Source: Paenibacillus guangzhouensis
GTDB lineage: Bacteria > Bacillota > Bacilli > Paenibacillales > Paenibacillaceae
Assembly: GCF_009363075.1 (NCBI RefSeq)
Contig: NZ_CP045293.1
Span: 744,001 to 808,000 of the forward strand
Direction of reading: 5' to 3'
DNA: 64,000 nucleotides
In this document: one piece after another, positions 16,818-25,365 of the stretch
How the letters are laid out: each line of letters starts with the position of its first letter
How positions within the stretch are numbered: position 1 is the first letter of the stretch
Notes under the pieces: model-generated
The model's input: the letters and a program-made list of their open reading frames with translations, nothing else
What the model was told of the DNA's origin: nothing
Database searches by the model: none
Position numbers and translations under genes: made by a program

Positions 16818-17858
16818 ATGAATCCAGCTACTGGACTCCCGCCGAGGGAGGGCCCTAAACGGAGACGCAGCGCTCAGACGACGAAGAAGAAGCAGGTGAA
16901 GCCGAAGAGTCCTGTGCGAACCACGCTTAAGACACTAGGCATTCTGCTCATTGTCGGTATTCTAGCGGCCTGTGTCTATGTTGGTTATGTCGCCTATAAG
17001 GCAGATAAGGAATTGGATAATATTTCGACGGTCGTCGATGAGAAGCCACTTCCTCCGGAAGAATCCGCTAAGGTGAAGCCGGTATCGATCCTGCTCCTAG
17101 GGGTGGATACACGGGAAGAGTCGGGCGGACTGAATACTGATGTCTTTATGGTGGCGACCTTAAATCCAGAGAAGAAGAGTGCGACGGTCGTATCGATTCC
17201 TCGGGATACGAAGGTAGAGCTTCGCGGTTATAAGTCTCACAAGATTAATAGCTATTATGCAGCTTTTCGTTCGAAGAATAAGGACACAGCCAATGATGAG
17301 ATCAAGGAAATGGTTGGCAAATATTTGGATATTCCAATCGACTATGTTGCGATGATCAATTTTAAGGGCTTCAGTGATGTGGTTGATGCGCTAGGCGGTG
17401 TCGATGTGAATGTCGACATGGACATGCGTTATATCGATAAAGCTGACGGCACGAACATTAATTTGAAACAAGGCTTCCAGACCTTAAATGGCGAGGATGC
17501 GCTCAATTTCGTTCGTTATCGGAAGTCGAACACGAAGAACCCAACGAAAGGCTCAAGCGACTTCGATCGGAACCGGAGACAAAGCGAAGTGCTGCACGAA
17601 ATGATGCGTAAGCTGCAGAGCTTCGATGGGTTGACGAAGGTGCCGGCCATTATTGAATCTGTCGGTAAGAACCTGAAGATGGATATTCAGAAAGAGCAAA
17701 TCAAAGATATGATTACGACATACATCACGATGAATAAGGATAATATTCAATTCATTCCGATTGAGGGAAAATGGAAAAGCCCTTATGTCTATCTCGATGA
17801 TGATAAATTCGAAGCGGCTAAGCAAGCGTTGAAGCAGCAGCTTACACTTCAACCATGA
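16818..17858 (+). CDS. LytR-CpsA-Psr (LCP) family cell-wall ligase
   Basis: About 346 residues. LCP enzymes transfer lipid-linked teichoic acid or other glycopolymers to peptidoglycan on the outer membrane face. A basic N-terminal tail (KRRRSAQTTKKKQ) precedes one membrane helix (TLGILLIVGILAACVYVGY, about residues 38-58). The extracellular catalytic domain carries LLLGVDTREESGG, VVSIPRDTKVEL and the phosphate-binding region LNFVRYRKS with DFDRNRRQ. The ATG at 16818 is favoured; a GTG at 16806 overlaps the AAAAGGTG site. Substrate polymer is not indicated by its neighbours. Confidence 0.92.
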   Translation: MNPATGLPPREGPKRRRSAQTTKKKQVKPKSPVRTTLKTLGILLIVGILAACVYVGYVAYKADKELDNISTVVDEKPLPPEESAKVKPVSILLLGVDTREESGGLNTDVFMVATLNPEKKSATVVSIPRDTKVELRGYKSHKINSYYAAFRSKNKDTANDEIKEMVGKYLDIPIDYVAMINFKGFSDVVDALGGVDVNVDMDMRYIDKADGTNINLKQGFQTLNGEDALNFVRYRKSNTKNPTKGSSDFDRNRRQSEVLHEMMRKLQSFDGLTKVPAIIESVGKNLKMDIQKEQIKDMITTYITMNKDNIQFIPIEGKWKSPYVYLDDDKFEAAKQALKQQLTLQP

Positions 17859-17930
17859 CGCAACTTTATCGGGCGTAGGCATTTCTGCTAGTAGATGCAA
17901 GTTTCTTCCTGTGATATCATATAATTAATT

Positions 17931-18126
17931 AGAGGTTGTTCAAAAAGTCATCTTATGATCACGTAGCATGAACAAGGAGAGATTTCGACATCGAATCTTG
18001 CATTCAAACTCGAAGTCCGGTGCTCATTTAGGTTTTGCCTAAACTCCGCTCCTCCTTCTTCATTTTCAAGCAACCTTCTCGGTGCTAATAAGCCGACTTT
18101 TTGAACATATAATTAGAGGTTGTTCA
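17931..18126. repeat. MITE-like palindromic intergenic element
   Basis: A non-coding block of about 175-195 bp with perfect 12-bp inverted ends, GTTCAAAAAGTC at 17938-17949 and GACTTTTTGAAC at 18094-18105. The sequence AATTAGAGGTTGTTCAA occurs at the left (17926-17942) and again just outside the right end (18110-18126), forming direct flanks. Inside there is a small hairpin (TTTAGG and CCTAAA, 18027-18043) and no open frame with a ribosome site. The architecture is that of a non-autonomous miniature transposable element. A 17-nt copy of one end lies beside rnpB. Confidence 0.65.
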
Positions 18127-18164
18127 ATCTTATAGCAATTGAAGTTATAGGAGGCTAGGGGCCC

Positions 18165-18617
18165 ATGGCAGAAGTGATTGTATCACTATCCGACGCTTTG
18201 CTGAAGCAATTAGAACAGGAATCCTTCGTCTTATTAAGTACGGTTGATGCCGAGACCGGCGGTCCAACGACAAATGCGATCTCATGGGTATACGCTGTAG
18301 ACAACAAGACGTTGCGATTCGCAATTGATCAGCGTTCTAGACTAATTGCAAATGTGACGCAAAACCCAAAAGTTACAATATCGATATTTAGTGAAGGGTC
18401 TCTTCATGCGGTATATGGGACAAGTGAGGTCATCGCTTCTCCACTTGCCGAAGTGCCGATTAAGCTCGTCTGTATTGAAGTGAAGGTCGACACCGTTCGT
18501 GATGCGATGTTCTATGGCGCACGAATTTCGGTGATGCCTGCTTATGAGAAAACCTATGATAAACGTGCTGCTGACAAGTTAGATGGACAAGTTTTTGCAG
18601 CCATGCGTAAAGCCTAG
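18165..18617 (+). CDS. ylaL: Pyridoxamine 5'-phosphate oxidase-like FMN-binding protein (YlaL-like)
   Basis: 150-residue split-barrel flavin-binding family protein. The N-terminal half shows the fold pattern FVLLSTVDAETGGPTTNAISWVYAVDNKTLRFAID, a beta-meander with the substrate-side turn, then SRLIANVTQNPKVTISIF. Proximity to phoH (ylaK) and typA supports equivalence to Bacillus ylaL, although gene order differs slightly. Enzymatic activity is not known. The ATG has ATAGGAGG upstream. Its stop codon lies inside the first arm of a terminator. Confidence 0.8.
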   Translation: MAEVIVSLSDALLKQLEQESFVLLSTVDAETGGPTTNAISWVYAVDNKTLRFAIDQRSRLIANVTQNPKVTISIFSEGSLHAVYGTSEVIASPLAEVPIKLVCIEVKVDTVRDAMFYGARISVMPAYEKTYDKRAADKLDGQVFAAMRKA

Positions 18618-18637
18618 TGAATTTTTCACTGGGCTTT
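18609..18637 (+). terminator. Terminator overlapping the YlaL-like stop codon
   Basis: AAAGCCTAGTGAA pairs with TTCACTGGGCTTT around TTT; the TAG stop at 18615-18617 is inside the stem. Confidence 0.75.
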
Positions 18638-18782
18638 TGCCTATTTAAGGGGCATGTTAACGGCTATTGCTTCGTATTATTCTGAGGAGAGGGTGATGGC
18701 CTGGTTGACCGAAATAGATAGATCATGAAGGAGTATGCATTACACGATGCGGCAGTGATTACCACGCTTGGAGGCGGCGCAG

Positions 18783-20114
18783 ATGAAGAAAATATTTGTG
18801 TTGGATACGAATGTATTATTACACGATCCCAATGCGATTTTTGCTTTTGAGGATAATGATGTCATCATTCCTGCGGTGGTATTGGAGGAGATTGATTCTA
18901 AGAAACGGAATGCGGATGAAATCGGCAGAAATGCAAGATATGTATCCCGCTTATTAGACAGTCTTCGAGAAAAGGGGCAATTACACAGCGGCATTCAGCT
19001 CGATCAAGGCGGAACGCTCACCGTAGAGCTTAATCATCGGAGCTTCGTTCGAGTCCAAGAGATGTTCGGGGAAATTACGAATGACAATCGAATCTTGGCC
19101 GTAGCGTTGAATTATCACATCGAAGAGCAACAGACAGAGGAGCCAAGACCTGTCGTTCTCGTCAGCAAAGATGTTTTAGTCAGAATTAAATCCGATGTCC
19201 TTGGACTGAACACACAAGATTATTTGTCGGACCGCACGGTGTCGTTGACAGACTTATACCTTGGCAACCTAACGCTGCATGTGCACCCTTCCGTCATTGA
19301 TGAGTTTTATACGTATCGGTATTTAAATATTTCACAGCTGCAATTGAAGTACCCGCTATATGCCAATGAATTTGTGATCTTGCGCGACGAAATGGGTACG
19401 AGCAAGTCGGCCTTATTGCGCGTGAATGCTGAAGCGACCAAGTTAGAGCCATTGTTCTTGAGCAATGACCCGGTATGGGGCATCAGTGCTCGAAATGCGC
19501 AACAACGTATGGCACTCGAGCTGTTGTTGAACGACGATATTCCCCTGGTTACGATTACGGGAAAAGCCGGTACAGGTAAGACATTGCTTGCACTGGCAGC
19601 AGGTCTGATGAAAGTGGAAGACGAGCACAAATATAAGAAGCTGCTTATCGCAAGACCTGTGGTTCCGATGGGTAAGGATATTGGTTATTTACCGGGAGAG
19701 AAGGATGAGAAGCTTCGACCGTGGATGCAGCCGATCTATGATAATCTCGAGTATCTTTTCGATACCAAGAAAGCTGGAGATATTGATAAGATCTTAGTCG
19801 GGCTTGGAAGCATCCAAGTAGAGGCGCTGACCTATATTCGGGGGCGTTCCATTCCAGGTCAATTCATTATTATCGATGAAGCTCAGAACTTATCGAAGCA
19901 TGAAGTGAAGACCATTGTCTCGCGGGTCGGCGAAGGCAGTAAGATCATTCTGATGGGAGATCCGGAACAGATCGACCATCCGTATCTGGATGCAGCGAGT
20001 AATGGATTGACGTATATCGTGGAACGATTCAAGCAGGAAGGAATTAGCGGTCATATTACCCTCGAGAAAGGCGAACGATCGAAGCTCGCGCAATTGGCTG
20101 CTGATTTGTTGTGA
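18783..20114 (+). CDS. ylaK: PhoH family protein with N-terminal PIN domain (YlaK type)
   Basis: 443 residues combining a PIN-like nuclease domain (FVLDTNVLLHDP at the N-terminus, further acidic residues in VVLEEIDSKKRN and TNDNRILAVAL) with a PhoH ATPase. Walker A is ITGKAGTGKTLLAL (about residue 262) and Walker B QFIIIDEAQN (about 362). PIN-PhoH proteins of other bacteria act as RNA helicase/ribonucleases; that is inferred here. ATG 18783 is preferred to an upstream in-frame TTG because GGAGG lies eight bases ahead of it. Length matches Bacillus YlaK. Confidence 0.92.
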   Translation: MKKIFVLDTNVLLHDPNAIFAFEDNDVIIPAVVLEEIDSKKRNADEIGRNARYVSRLLDSLREKGQLHSGIQLDQGGTLTVELNHRSFVRVQEMFGEITNDNRILAVALNYHIEEQQTEEPRPVVLVSKDVLVRIKSDVLGLNTQDYLSDRTVSLTDLYLGNLTLHVHPSVIDEFYTYRYLNISQLQLKYPLYANEFVILRDEMGTSKSALLRVNAEATKLEPLFLSNDPVWGISARNAQQRMALELLLNDDIPLVTITGKAGTGKTLLALAAGLMKVEDEHKYKKLLIARPVVPMGKDIGYLPGEKDEKLRPWMQPIYDNLEYLFDTKKAGDIDKILVGLGSIQVEALTYIRGRSIPGQFIIIDEAQNLSKHEVKTIVSRVGEGSKIILMGDPEQIDHPYLDAASNGLTYIVERFKQEGISGHITLEKGERSKLAQLAADLL

Positions 20115-20139
20115 GGATAATGGAATAAGAGTGTATAGG

Positions 20140-20168
20140 CCTGCTTCGAAATTCGAGGCAGGTTTTTT
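20140..20168 (+). terminator. Terminator after phoH
   Basis: CCTGCTTCGAA pairs with TTCGAGGCAGG and is followed by six T residues. Confidence 0.85.
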
Positions 20169-20238
20169 CTCGGCTTTCCCGTAGTGTGACTGACTATCTT
20201 CTAGGATAGCGCTCCATTGTACGCGGTTATTTTTGTAG

Positions 20239-20267
20239 GCGACAAATGCGTCCAACCTTGCTAGAAT
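20239..20267 (+). promoter_or_regulatory. Candidate SigA promoter of the orphan solute-binding protein
   Basis: GCGACA at 20239-20244, 17-bp spacer, TAGAAT at 20262-20267. The -35 element is imperfect. Confidence 0.4.
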
Positions 20268-20296
20268 ATAAGCATGAAAAGGGGGAGGGAGAATGC

Positions 20297-21586
20297 GTGT
20301 CTAACAAAAGAAATACGTTGATGCTCTTTGTTATGTTGCTCCTAATTCTTCTATTATTAACCCCTATGAACGGTGTAACACCAAATCGTAATACAGAGAA
20401 ACGTGAGCAGGATACGAGTCAGGTTGCGATTGCGCCATCTGGAGACCAGGCGGAGCGTGAAGAGAAGTTAACGGTCTCTGTAAGTCTAGAGCCGGCTCAA
20501 TTTGCTGTACTACAGTCCATGAATCAACGATATATGCAAGACCATCAGATGGTTGTTGAACTTTCCAATACATATCCACAAGATGCTTATCATCTATTTG
20601 CAGAACAATCGATGCTAGGGGACGCCGCAGATGTCATGCTCCTGCAAAGTGAGTGGGTGAATAAATTTGCCGTATCTGGCTATTTATTGCCTGTTGACTC
20701 GTATTTCTCTGGCGTTGCGGCTTCGGAGCCTTTAGATTGGTTAATGAACCAAGTGAAGTGGAATGGATACATCTGGGGAATTCCTAAAGACGTCGATCCT
20801 TATATTCTCGTCTGGAATCCTAAGTTGTTACGGGAACTTTCGATGGATCAGCTGCCGAGTGAGAGGGAAGGGTGGATCAATCTAGAGCGGTATTTCTCGA
20901 AATTGCCGAATGCCCCTTATCTGATTGCGGCTGATTTGAATGATGGCTATCAGATCTTATCATCACTGCGCAGATTGGGAAGTTTGGGGGAGATCTCCAC
21001 GTTTCTAGAGTCGCTTCGGCCTCATATCTATGTGGCGGAAGATTCGGCATCGCTATGGGAAATGATGGCTCGAGGGGAATTGCTGGCGATGGTAACGACT
21101 GCGTCCGCATGGCAGCAGCATCCGAATACCGATTTGAGTGTCGAGTCCGTTAATCCAGCAAGGAACGGGAAAAGTTTTTGGGCTCGGAGTCGGAGTTTCG
21201 TTGTTTCTTCCAAGTCACGATTAGAGAAGGAAGCGAAGGATTGGATTCAAGCGATGACGACGGCAACGGCGCAAGAGGAAGTCCTTCACGAGACGAGAAT
21301 GCTTCCCGCTCTGAAATATATGTACACACCATCTTCTCTTCCTGCACTACACGGAAGCATGCGTGACAGGCTAGCCCAAATGACTGATCTAGGTCTAAGG
21401 AATTCCCCGACAATCGTGCAAGAGATGAAGCAACTGGGGCATGTCTTCGGGCAATATATTCACAACCTCGTTCCACTGCAAACCTTACTCTTGCAATTGG
21501 AGTCACTAGAGCTGGAGACGACGGTCAAAAGCGTTGATCCGCACGATGAAATGGAAAAGGGGACATCATCACTAGATCACCCGTAG
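20297..21586 (+). CDS. Orphan extracellular solute-binding protein
   Basis: About 429 residues from a GTG at 20297 behind GGGGGAGGGAG. One N-terminal hydrophobic helix (LMLFVMLLLILLLLTPM) lacks a lipobox Cys, so the protein is probably membrane-tethered or cleaved as a plain secretory protein. The mature part shows a type 2 periplasmic-binding fold typical of family 1 binding proteins: LTVSVSLEPAQFAVLQ, DAADVMLLQSEWVNKFAVSG, LPVDSYF and KWNGYIWGIPKDVDPYILVWNPKLL. No permease or ATPase gene is adjacent. The ligand is unknown; it could serve as an orphan sensor or shared binding protein. Confidence 0.8.
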   Translation: MSNKRNTLMLFVMLLLILLLLTPMNGVTPNRNTEKREQDTSQVAIAPSGDQAEREEKLTVSVSLEPAQFAVLQSMNQRYMQDHQMVVELSNTYPQDAYHLFAEQSMLGDAADVMLLQSEWVNKFAVSGYLLPVDSYFSGVAASEPLDWLMNQVKWNGYIWGIPKDVDPYILVWNPKLLRELSMDQLPSEREGWINLERYFSKLPNAPYLIAADLNDGYQILSSLRRLGSLGEISTFLESLRPHIYVAEDSASLWEMMARGELLAMVTTASAWQQHPNTDLSVESVNPARNGKSFWARSRSFVVSSKSRLEKEAKDWIQAMTTATAQEEVLHETRMLPALKYMYTPSSLPALHGSMRDRLAQMTDLGLRNSPTIVQEMKQLGHVFGQYIHNLVPLQTLLLQLESLELETTVKSVDPHDEMEKGTSSLDHP

Positions 21587-21611
21587 ATTATGTCCCCACA
21601 CGATTGTATAA

Positions 21612-22694
21612 TTATAAGTTCATTTTTAACTTAACTTCCAACGTACCCTTATCGATCGTAACGCTTGTAGCTTGAATGAAGGAGACGAGCTTCGCAGGGT
21701 AGAACCCAAGATCGAATTCCTTCTCGAGTGATTTGCGCGTCGTGTCCGGCAGTTCGAGGCCGTTGAAAAGAAGATGATCCACATGGAATAAGATGCAGTT
21801 CTCTGGCGTACTCTCGACCGTATAATGACCTTTAATCTCGACTTTGATCGCATTCCGTTCACCGTAGGCGACAAGTTGATCTTTTTCGAATCGGAAGGCG
21901 AAATTTTTGAACATTTCATTTTTGTTGCGTAGAAATTGATTGAGATCTTCTTCACGTAAATTAATGGTGTAATTGAGTCCGTTAATGACAAGGCTGCCTT
22001 CTGTATTTTTAATGAGACTAGGCAAGTCCTGCATGGCATCGGAGAGGGCTTGGAAATAAGATCGTACCTCATACATGCCGATGTTCTGCCAGAAGCTTGT
22101 GAGTTCATCAATTAACTTTTTGAGTTGCTCTGCGTTTGTGCTATGCGCTAATTGGTCATTGACTTCATTCTGAAGAGCCAAAACGCGAGTCCGTTGCTCG
22201 GTCAGATTGGCGAGTACCTCGGTTAATTCGTCCTGCTTCTCTTGATATCGCAGCCCCAGCTTCTCAATCTCTTTGTATTCAGAGGCGAAAGTCGTCAATA
22301 TATCGTGGTCTTGCTCCATGATGATGGAGTAATAATCATAGACCAAGAAGAATTTCTCGAGGCTATCGAGCGATAGGATGGCTGCGAGCAGCGAATCGCG
22401 GTCCCCCATATAATAAGCTCTTAATACTTGTCCGGCTTGCTTGCGTTTGATCTCGATTTGCTCGTTTTTTGCAGATAATTGAACTTGAATGTCAGATGAT
22501 TGCTTTTGTAATGTATCTAATTCTTGTTGTATACGTTCAATTTCGTGATCAATTTCGACAATCGATAAGCTTTTCTCGAGAATTTGCTTAGTCTCTTCGT
22601 CTGTGGGTTCGGCGAGGATCAGAATGGGCTTCCATGTTGTGAGTAACAGGACCATACAGAGCAAGCACGCAAGTCCGCGAATCCAATATTTCAT
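21612..22694 (-). CDS. Secreted coiled-coil protein
   Basis: 360 residues. The N-terminus has a signal peptide (LACLLCMVLLLTTWKPIL, likely cleavage near ILAEP). Residues about 45-200 form long coiled coils (EIDHEIERIQQELDTLQKQ and later segments) interrupted by VLRAYYMGDRDSLLAAILS, resembling the coiled-coil half of CwlO/PcsB-type hydrolases with the AYY...LLxAxxS feature. The C-terminal 150 residues are beta-rich (SLVINGLNYTINL, NAIKVEIKGHYTVES) and lack NlpC or peptidase motifs. Role unknown; perhaps a regulator or scaffold for a wall hydrolase. Convergent with the orphan binding protein. Confidence 0.8.
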   Translation of the reverse strand: MKYWIRGLACLLCMVLLLTTWKPILILAEPTDEETKQILEKSLSIVEIDHEIERIQQELDTLQKQSSDIQVQLSAKNEQIEIKRKQAGQVLRAYYMGDRDSLLAAILSLDSLEKFFLVYDYYSIIMEQDHDILTTFASEYKEIEKLGLRYQEKQDELTEVLANLTEQRTRVLALQNEVNDQLAHSTNAEQLKKLIDELTSFWQNIGMYEVRSYFQALSDAMQDLPSLIKNTEGSLVINGLNYTINLREEDLNQFLRNKNEMFKNFAFRFEKDQLVAYGERNAIKVEIKGHYTVESTPENCILFHVDHLLFNGLELPDTTRKSLEKEFDLGFYPAKLVSFIQATSVTIDKGTLEVKLKMNL

Positions 22695-22786
22695 TGGGTG
22701 TCCCCCTTAGCTTGGTCCATATAAATATATGAGAGTGAAATGAAATCATGACGGATTCACATTAACTTCAGCTTTCGATAGAAAGG

Positions 22787-23947
22787 ATGTCTCTCTTGTC
22801 TCATTATCAGGGAACCGATCAATTAATTCAATATATTCGCGCGGAAATGAAAGATAGTCCTATGCAGCATATCCCTTTTGGGCGCTATATGGAGCTTAGT
22901 TTATATCATCCAACAGCAGGCTACTATATGAAGGATCGACCTAAGATCGGCAAGGAAGGCGACTTCTATACCAGCTCGAATTTGGGTTCCATGATGGGGG
23001 AAATGTTAGCTGCAAAAATCGCGCATATAATAGAAGAAAATTTTCACAAGGCTACGAATGAGCAGGTTCGTATTGTGGAATGGGGCGCGGGCACAGGCCG
23101 ACTTGGTGTGCAAATCCTCGAAACATTAGAGGGCAAATATCCTGAGATGTATCGGCGGATTGCATATACGATTGTAGAGCAGAGCGAATATCATCGCCAG
23201 CAATCTCAGGAACAGTTCGATAAGGCTGAGAAACAGGCAGAATGGTGGACAGAAGATCAGTTTTATGAGCGAAATGATCAATCTCCCGTCATTGTAATAG
23301 CAAATGAACTACTTGATGCATTTCCTGTCGAGCGGGTACGTTATCTAGAGGGGGAACGTGGTAAGTGGTCACTCGAGCAACAATTTGTGAGTTGGGATGA
23401 GGGATCTGCTGTGTTTGTTGCGAGGTGGAGTGAAGCAGTACCAGATGTCGAAGCCTATGTACGTGAACATGTGATAGAACGTGGGATTCGGCTTCAAGCC
23501 AAACAGGAGTTAGAGGTTAATCTAGGCGCGCTTGCTTGGATTCGGAAGATGGCGGCTGCGATTCGCCAAGGATATTGCATCATTATTGATTACGGTGATC
23601 AGACGAAGGAGCTCGCATCGGCACATCGCATGAAGGGAACCTTGATCTGCTATCATCGTCATCTCGCACATGATAATCCCTATATCAACGTAGGGGATCA
23701 AGATATTACAGCGCATGTGGATTTTACGGTACTTGAGAGTGAAGCTGCTGAATCGGGTTTTGTACGAACGTTCTATGGCACCCAGAAGTATTTCTTAATG
23801 GAGGCAGGTTTGCTGAACCAGCTGCAGGAGCATTACACGGCAGATCCATTCGATCCCATTGCGAAACGTAACCGTGCGATTAGACAGCTGCTGCTGAGTG
23901 ATCAGATGAGTGAATTGTTCAAAGTGTGGATTGGACAGATAAAATAA
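22787..23947 (+). CDS. MidA/NDUFAF7-family SAM-dependent methyltransferase
   Basis: 386 residues of the DUF185/MidA family, whose mitochondrial members methylate an arginine in complex I; bacterial substrates are unknown. Family signatures are PFGRYMELSLYHPTAGYY, GKEGDFYTSSNLG, the SAM motif VEWGAGTGRLGVQIL (about residue 90), IANELLDAFPVERV and IIDYGD in the C-terminal half. The ATG at 22787 immediately abuts GAAAGG; the in-frame TTG at 22796 has a better nine-base spacing and may be the real start. Divergent from the coiled-coil gene. Confidence 0.88.
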   Translation: MSLLSHYQGTDQLIQYIRAEMKDSPMQHIPFGRYMELSLYHPTAGYYMKDRPKIGKEGDFYTSSNLGSMMGEMLAAKIAHIIEENFHKATNEQVRIVEWGAGTGRLGVQILETLEGKYPEMYRRIAYTIVEQSEYHRQQSQEQFDKAEKQAEWWTEDQFYERNDQSPVIVIANELLDAFPVERVRYLEGERGKWSLEQQFVSWDEGSAVFVARWSEAVPDVEAYVREHVIERGIRLQAKQELEVNLGALAWIRKMAAAIRQGYCIIIDYGDQTKELASAHRMKGTLICYHRHLAHDNPYINVGDQDITAHVDFTVLESEAAESGFVRTFYGTQKYFLMEAGLLNQLQEHYTADPFDPIAKRNRAIRQLLLSDQMSELFKVWIGQIK

Positions 23948-23964
23948 TTTTATAATGTAGAAAT

Positions 23965-24003
23965 AAAAAAACGATCGAGCCGATGTCGGTTTCGATCGTT
24001 TTT
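23965..24003. terminator. Bidirectional terminator between MidA-like and DUF2626 genes
   Basis: AAAAACGATCGA and TCGATCGTTTTT form a perfect stem with an inner CCGA/TCGG helix; A and T runs on both sides serve both converging genes. Confidence 0.8.
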
Positions 24004-24019
24004 GGTATGTGCGTGTAGA

Positions 24020-24256
24020 TTAGAATGGTAATCCCATTTGAAAGACGGTCCAGTAACTAAAACCGGTAAAGGTCACGATCATATATCCCCAGAAAATAAG
24101 AATATAGGTTTTCTCGGTGAACTTCAGGTAGCCTAGCAGTACGAAGAATGCAGTCTGGAAGAAGAACAGTAATGCCATTTCCATCATATCTCCGGCGAAT
24201 GCCATGAGCCCAATCATCAATGTGAAAAAGCCTAATACGCGAAACATACGTGCCAT
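24020..24256 (-). CDS. DUF2626 small membrane protein (YqgY-like)
   Basis: 78 residues with three hydrophobic segments: MARMFRVLGFFTLMIGLMAF, MALLFFFQTAFFVLLGYLKF and YILIFWGYMIVTFTGFSYW. The opening RMFRVLGF, the QTAFFVLLGYL core and YIxIFxxYM match what I recall of Bacillus YqgY (DUF2626). Function unknown. GAGGGGGA precedes the start on the minus strand. Confidence 0.8.
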   Translation of the reverse strand: MARMFRVLGFFTLMIGLMAFAGDMMEMALLFFFQTAFFVLLGYLKFTEKTYILIFWGYMIVTFTGFSYWTVFQMGLPF

Positions 24257-24584
24257 ATGTACATCCCCCTCTCTAACGCGCTAACCATAATTTTCTAGTC
24301 CTATTATATCCTTCGCGATCCGAAGTGTAAATCCGGAATCGTGACGAAATAGCAAACTTTTATCATTATAGTGACATTTATTATTGATTTTTATACTTTG
24401 TCAAAAAATAGGTATGAGCCCCTGCCAATTTGGTTATACAAAATAGTAGAAAAAAGATTCTATGAACTCTACCAAGGGCATAGAGATGGAGTAAGCACAT
24501 TTTTACCCCCGATGTATTCAAGCGGATGATTATTAGCTGCTTTGATATCGGTTTATTTTAGAATGTTGTTAGGAGGTTTATTGC
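24257..24584. other. 328-bp AT-rich intergenic region with a Spo0A-box match
   Basis: No open frame with a ribosome site is seen. TTTGTCAAA at 24397-24405 matches the Spo0A box TTTGTCRAA exactly. About one such match is expected by chance in 64 kb on both strands, so it gains weight only from its position before a sporulation-type regulator gene. No clear promoter pair was identified. Confidence 0.35.
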
Positions 24585-25241
24585 ATGACTGCCATTAGAC
24601 AGGATGCATGGAGCGTTGAGGATGATTTAATTTTAGCTGAGGTAACTTTGCGTCATATACGCGAAGGAAGCACACAACTTGCTGCGTTCGAAGAGGTAGG
24701 CGAGAAAATTGGAAGAACATCGGCGGCTTGCGGGTTCCGGTGGAATAGCTTTGTGCGTAAAAAGTATGAAACAGCCATTCAAAATGCCAAAGCACAGCGG
24801 CAAAAGCGGAATTACATGAAGAAGCAGCCAATGATGGTCGAGGGAGCTCATGTTGCATCCCTAATGACGATGGAAGCAGCGGAAGAGACATCATTTAAAC
24901 ACGAAAATATGAGTGAAGAATCGATATCAATCGATGCGGTGATTCGGTTTCTGCGTCAGTGGAAAGGCGCCTATCAAGATGTAGGCCGTCAGATTAAATC
25001 ACTCGAGAGAGAGATACGTGATAAGGAAGAAGAACTCTTGTATTTGCGTAAAGAGAACGAACGTCTCTCCCGGGAAGTGAACGATGTCCAGACAGACTAT
25101 CGGGTCGTAAATGATGACTATAAAGCACTGATTCAGATTATGGATCGTGCGCGTCGGTTAGCCTTTCTCTCGGAAGAGGAAGAAGAGAACAGGACTCGCT
25201 TCAAGATGGATGCGAATGGGAATTTAGAGCGAATCGAATAG
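24585..25241 (+). CDS. GerR/RsfA-family sporulation transcription regulator
   Basis: 218 residues. The N-terminal 60 residues form a Myb/SANT-like DNA-binding domain of the RsfA family: DAWSVEDDLILAEVTLRHIREGSTQLAAFEEV then GRTSAACGFRWNSFVRKKY. The second half is a coiled coil (LEREIRDKEEELLYLRKENE). RsfA acts in the forespore and GerR (YlbO) in the mother cell of Bacillus. Here panE (ylbQ) and then bshC lie downstream as around ylbO, so GerR is the more likely counterpart. Strong TTAGGAGG site before the ATG, and a terminator follows. Confidence 0.85.
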   Translation: MTAIRQDAWSVEDDLILAEVTLRHIREGSTQLAAFEEVGEKIGRTSAACGFRWNSFVRKKYETAIQNAKAQRQKRNYMKKQPMMVEGAHVASLMTMEAAEETSFKHENMSEESISIDAVIRFLRQWKGAYQDVGRQIKSLEREIRDKEEELLYLRKENERLSREVNDVQTDYRVVNDDYKALIQIMDRARRLAFLSEEEEENRTRFKMDANGNLERIE

Positions 25242-25256
25242 GTAGTTAACGTAAAA

Positions 25257-25302
25257 AATCCTGAGTATCGCCGTGTTGTAACGCGATTTACTCAGGTTTT
25301 TT
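25257..25302 (+). terminator. Terminator after the GerR/RsfA-like gene
   Basis: CCTGAGTA...TCGC pairs with GCGA...TTACTCAGG and is followed by six T residues. Confidence 0.8.
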
Positions 25303-25365
25303 GTGTTTTTTCCATATCTTTGCTATATATATCATTATAGCTTGGACAGAAGGGGAGCAAGTACC

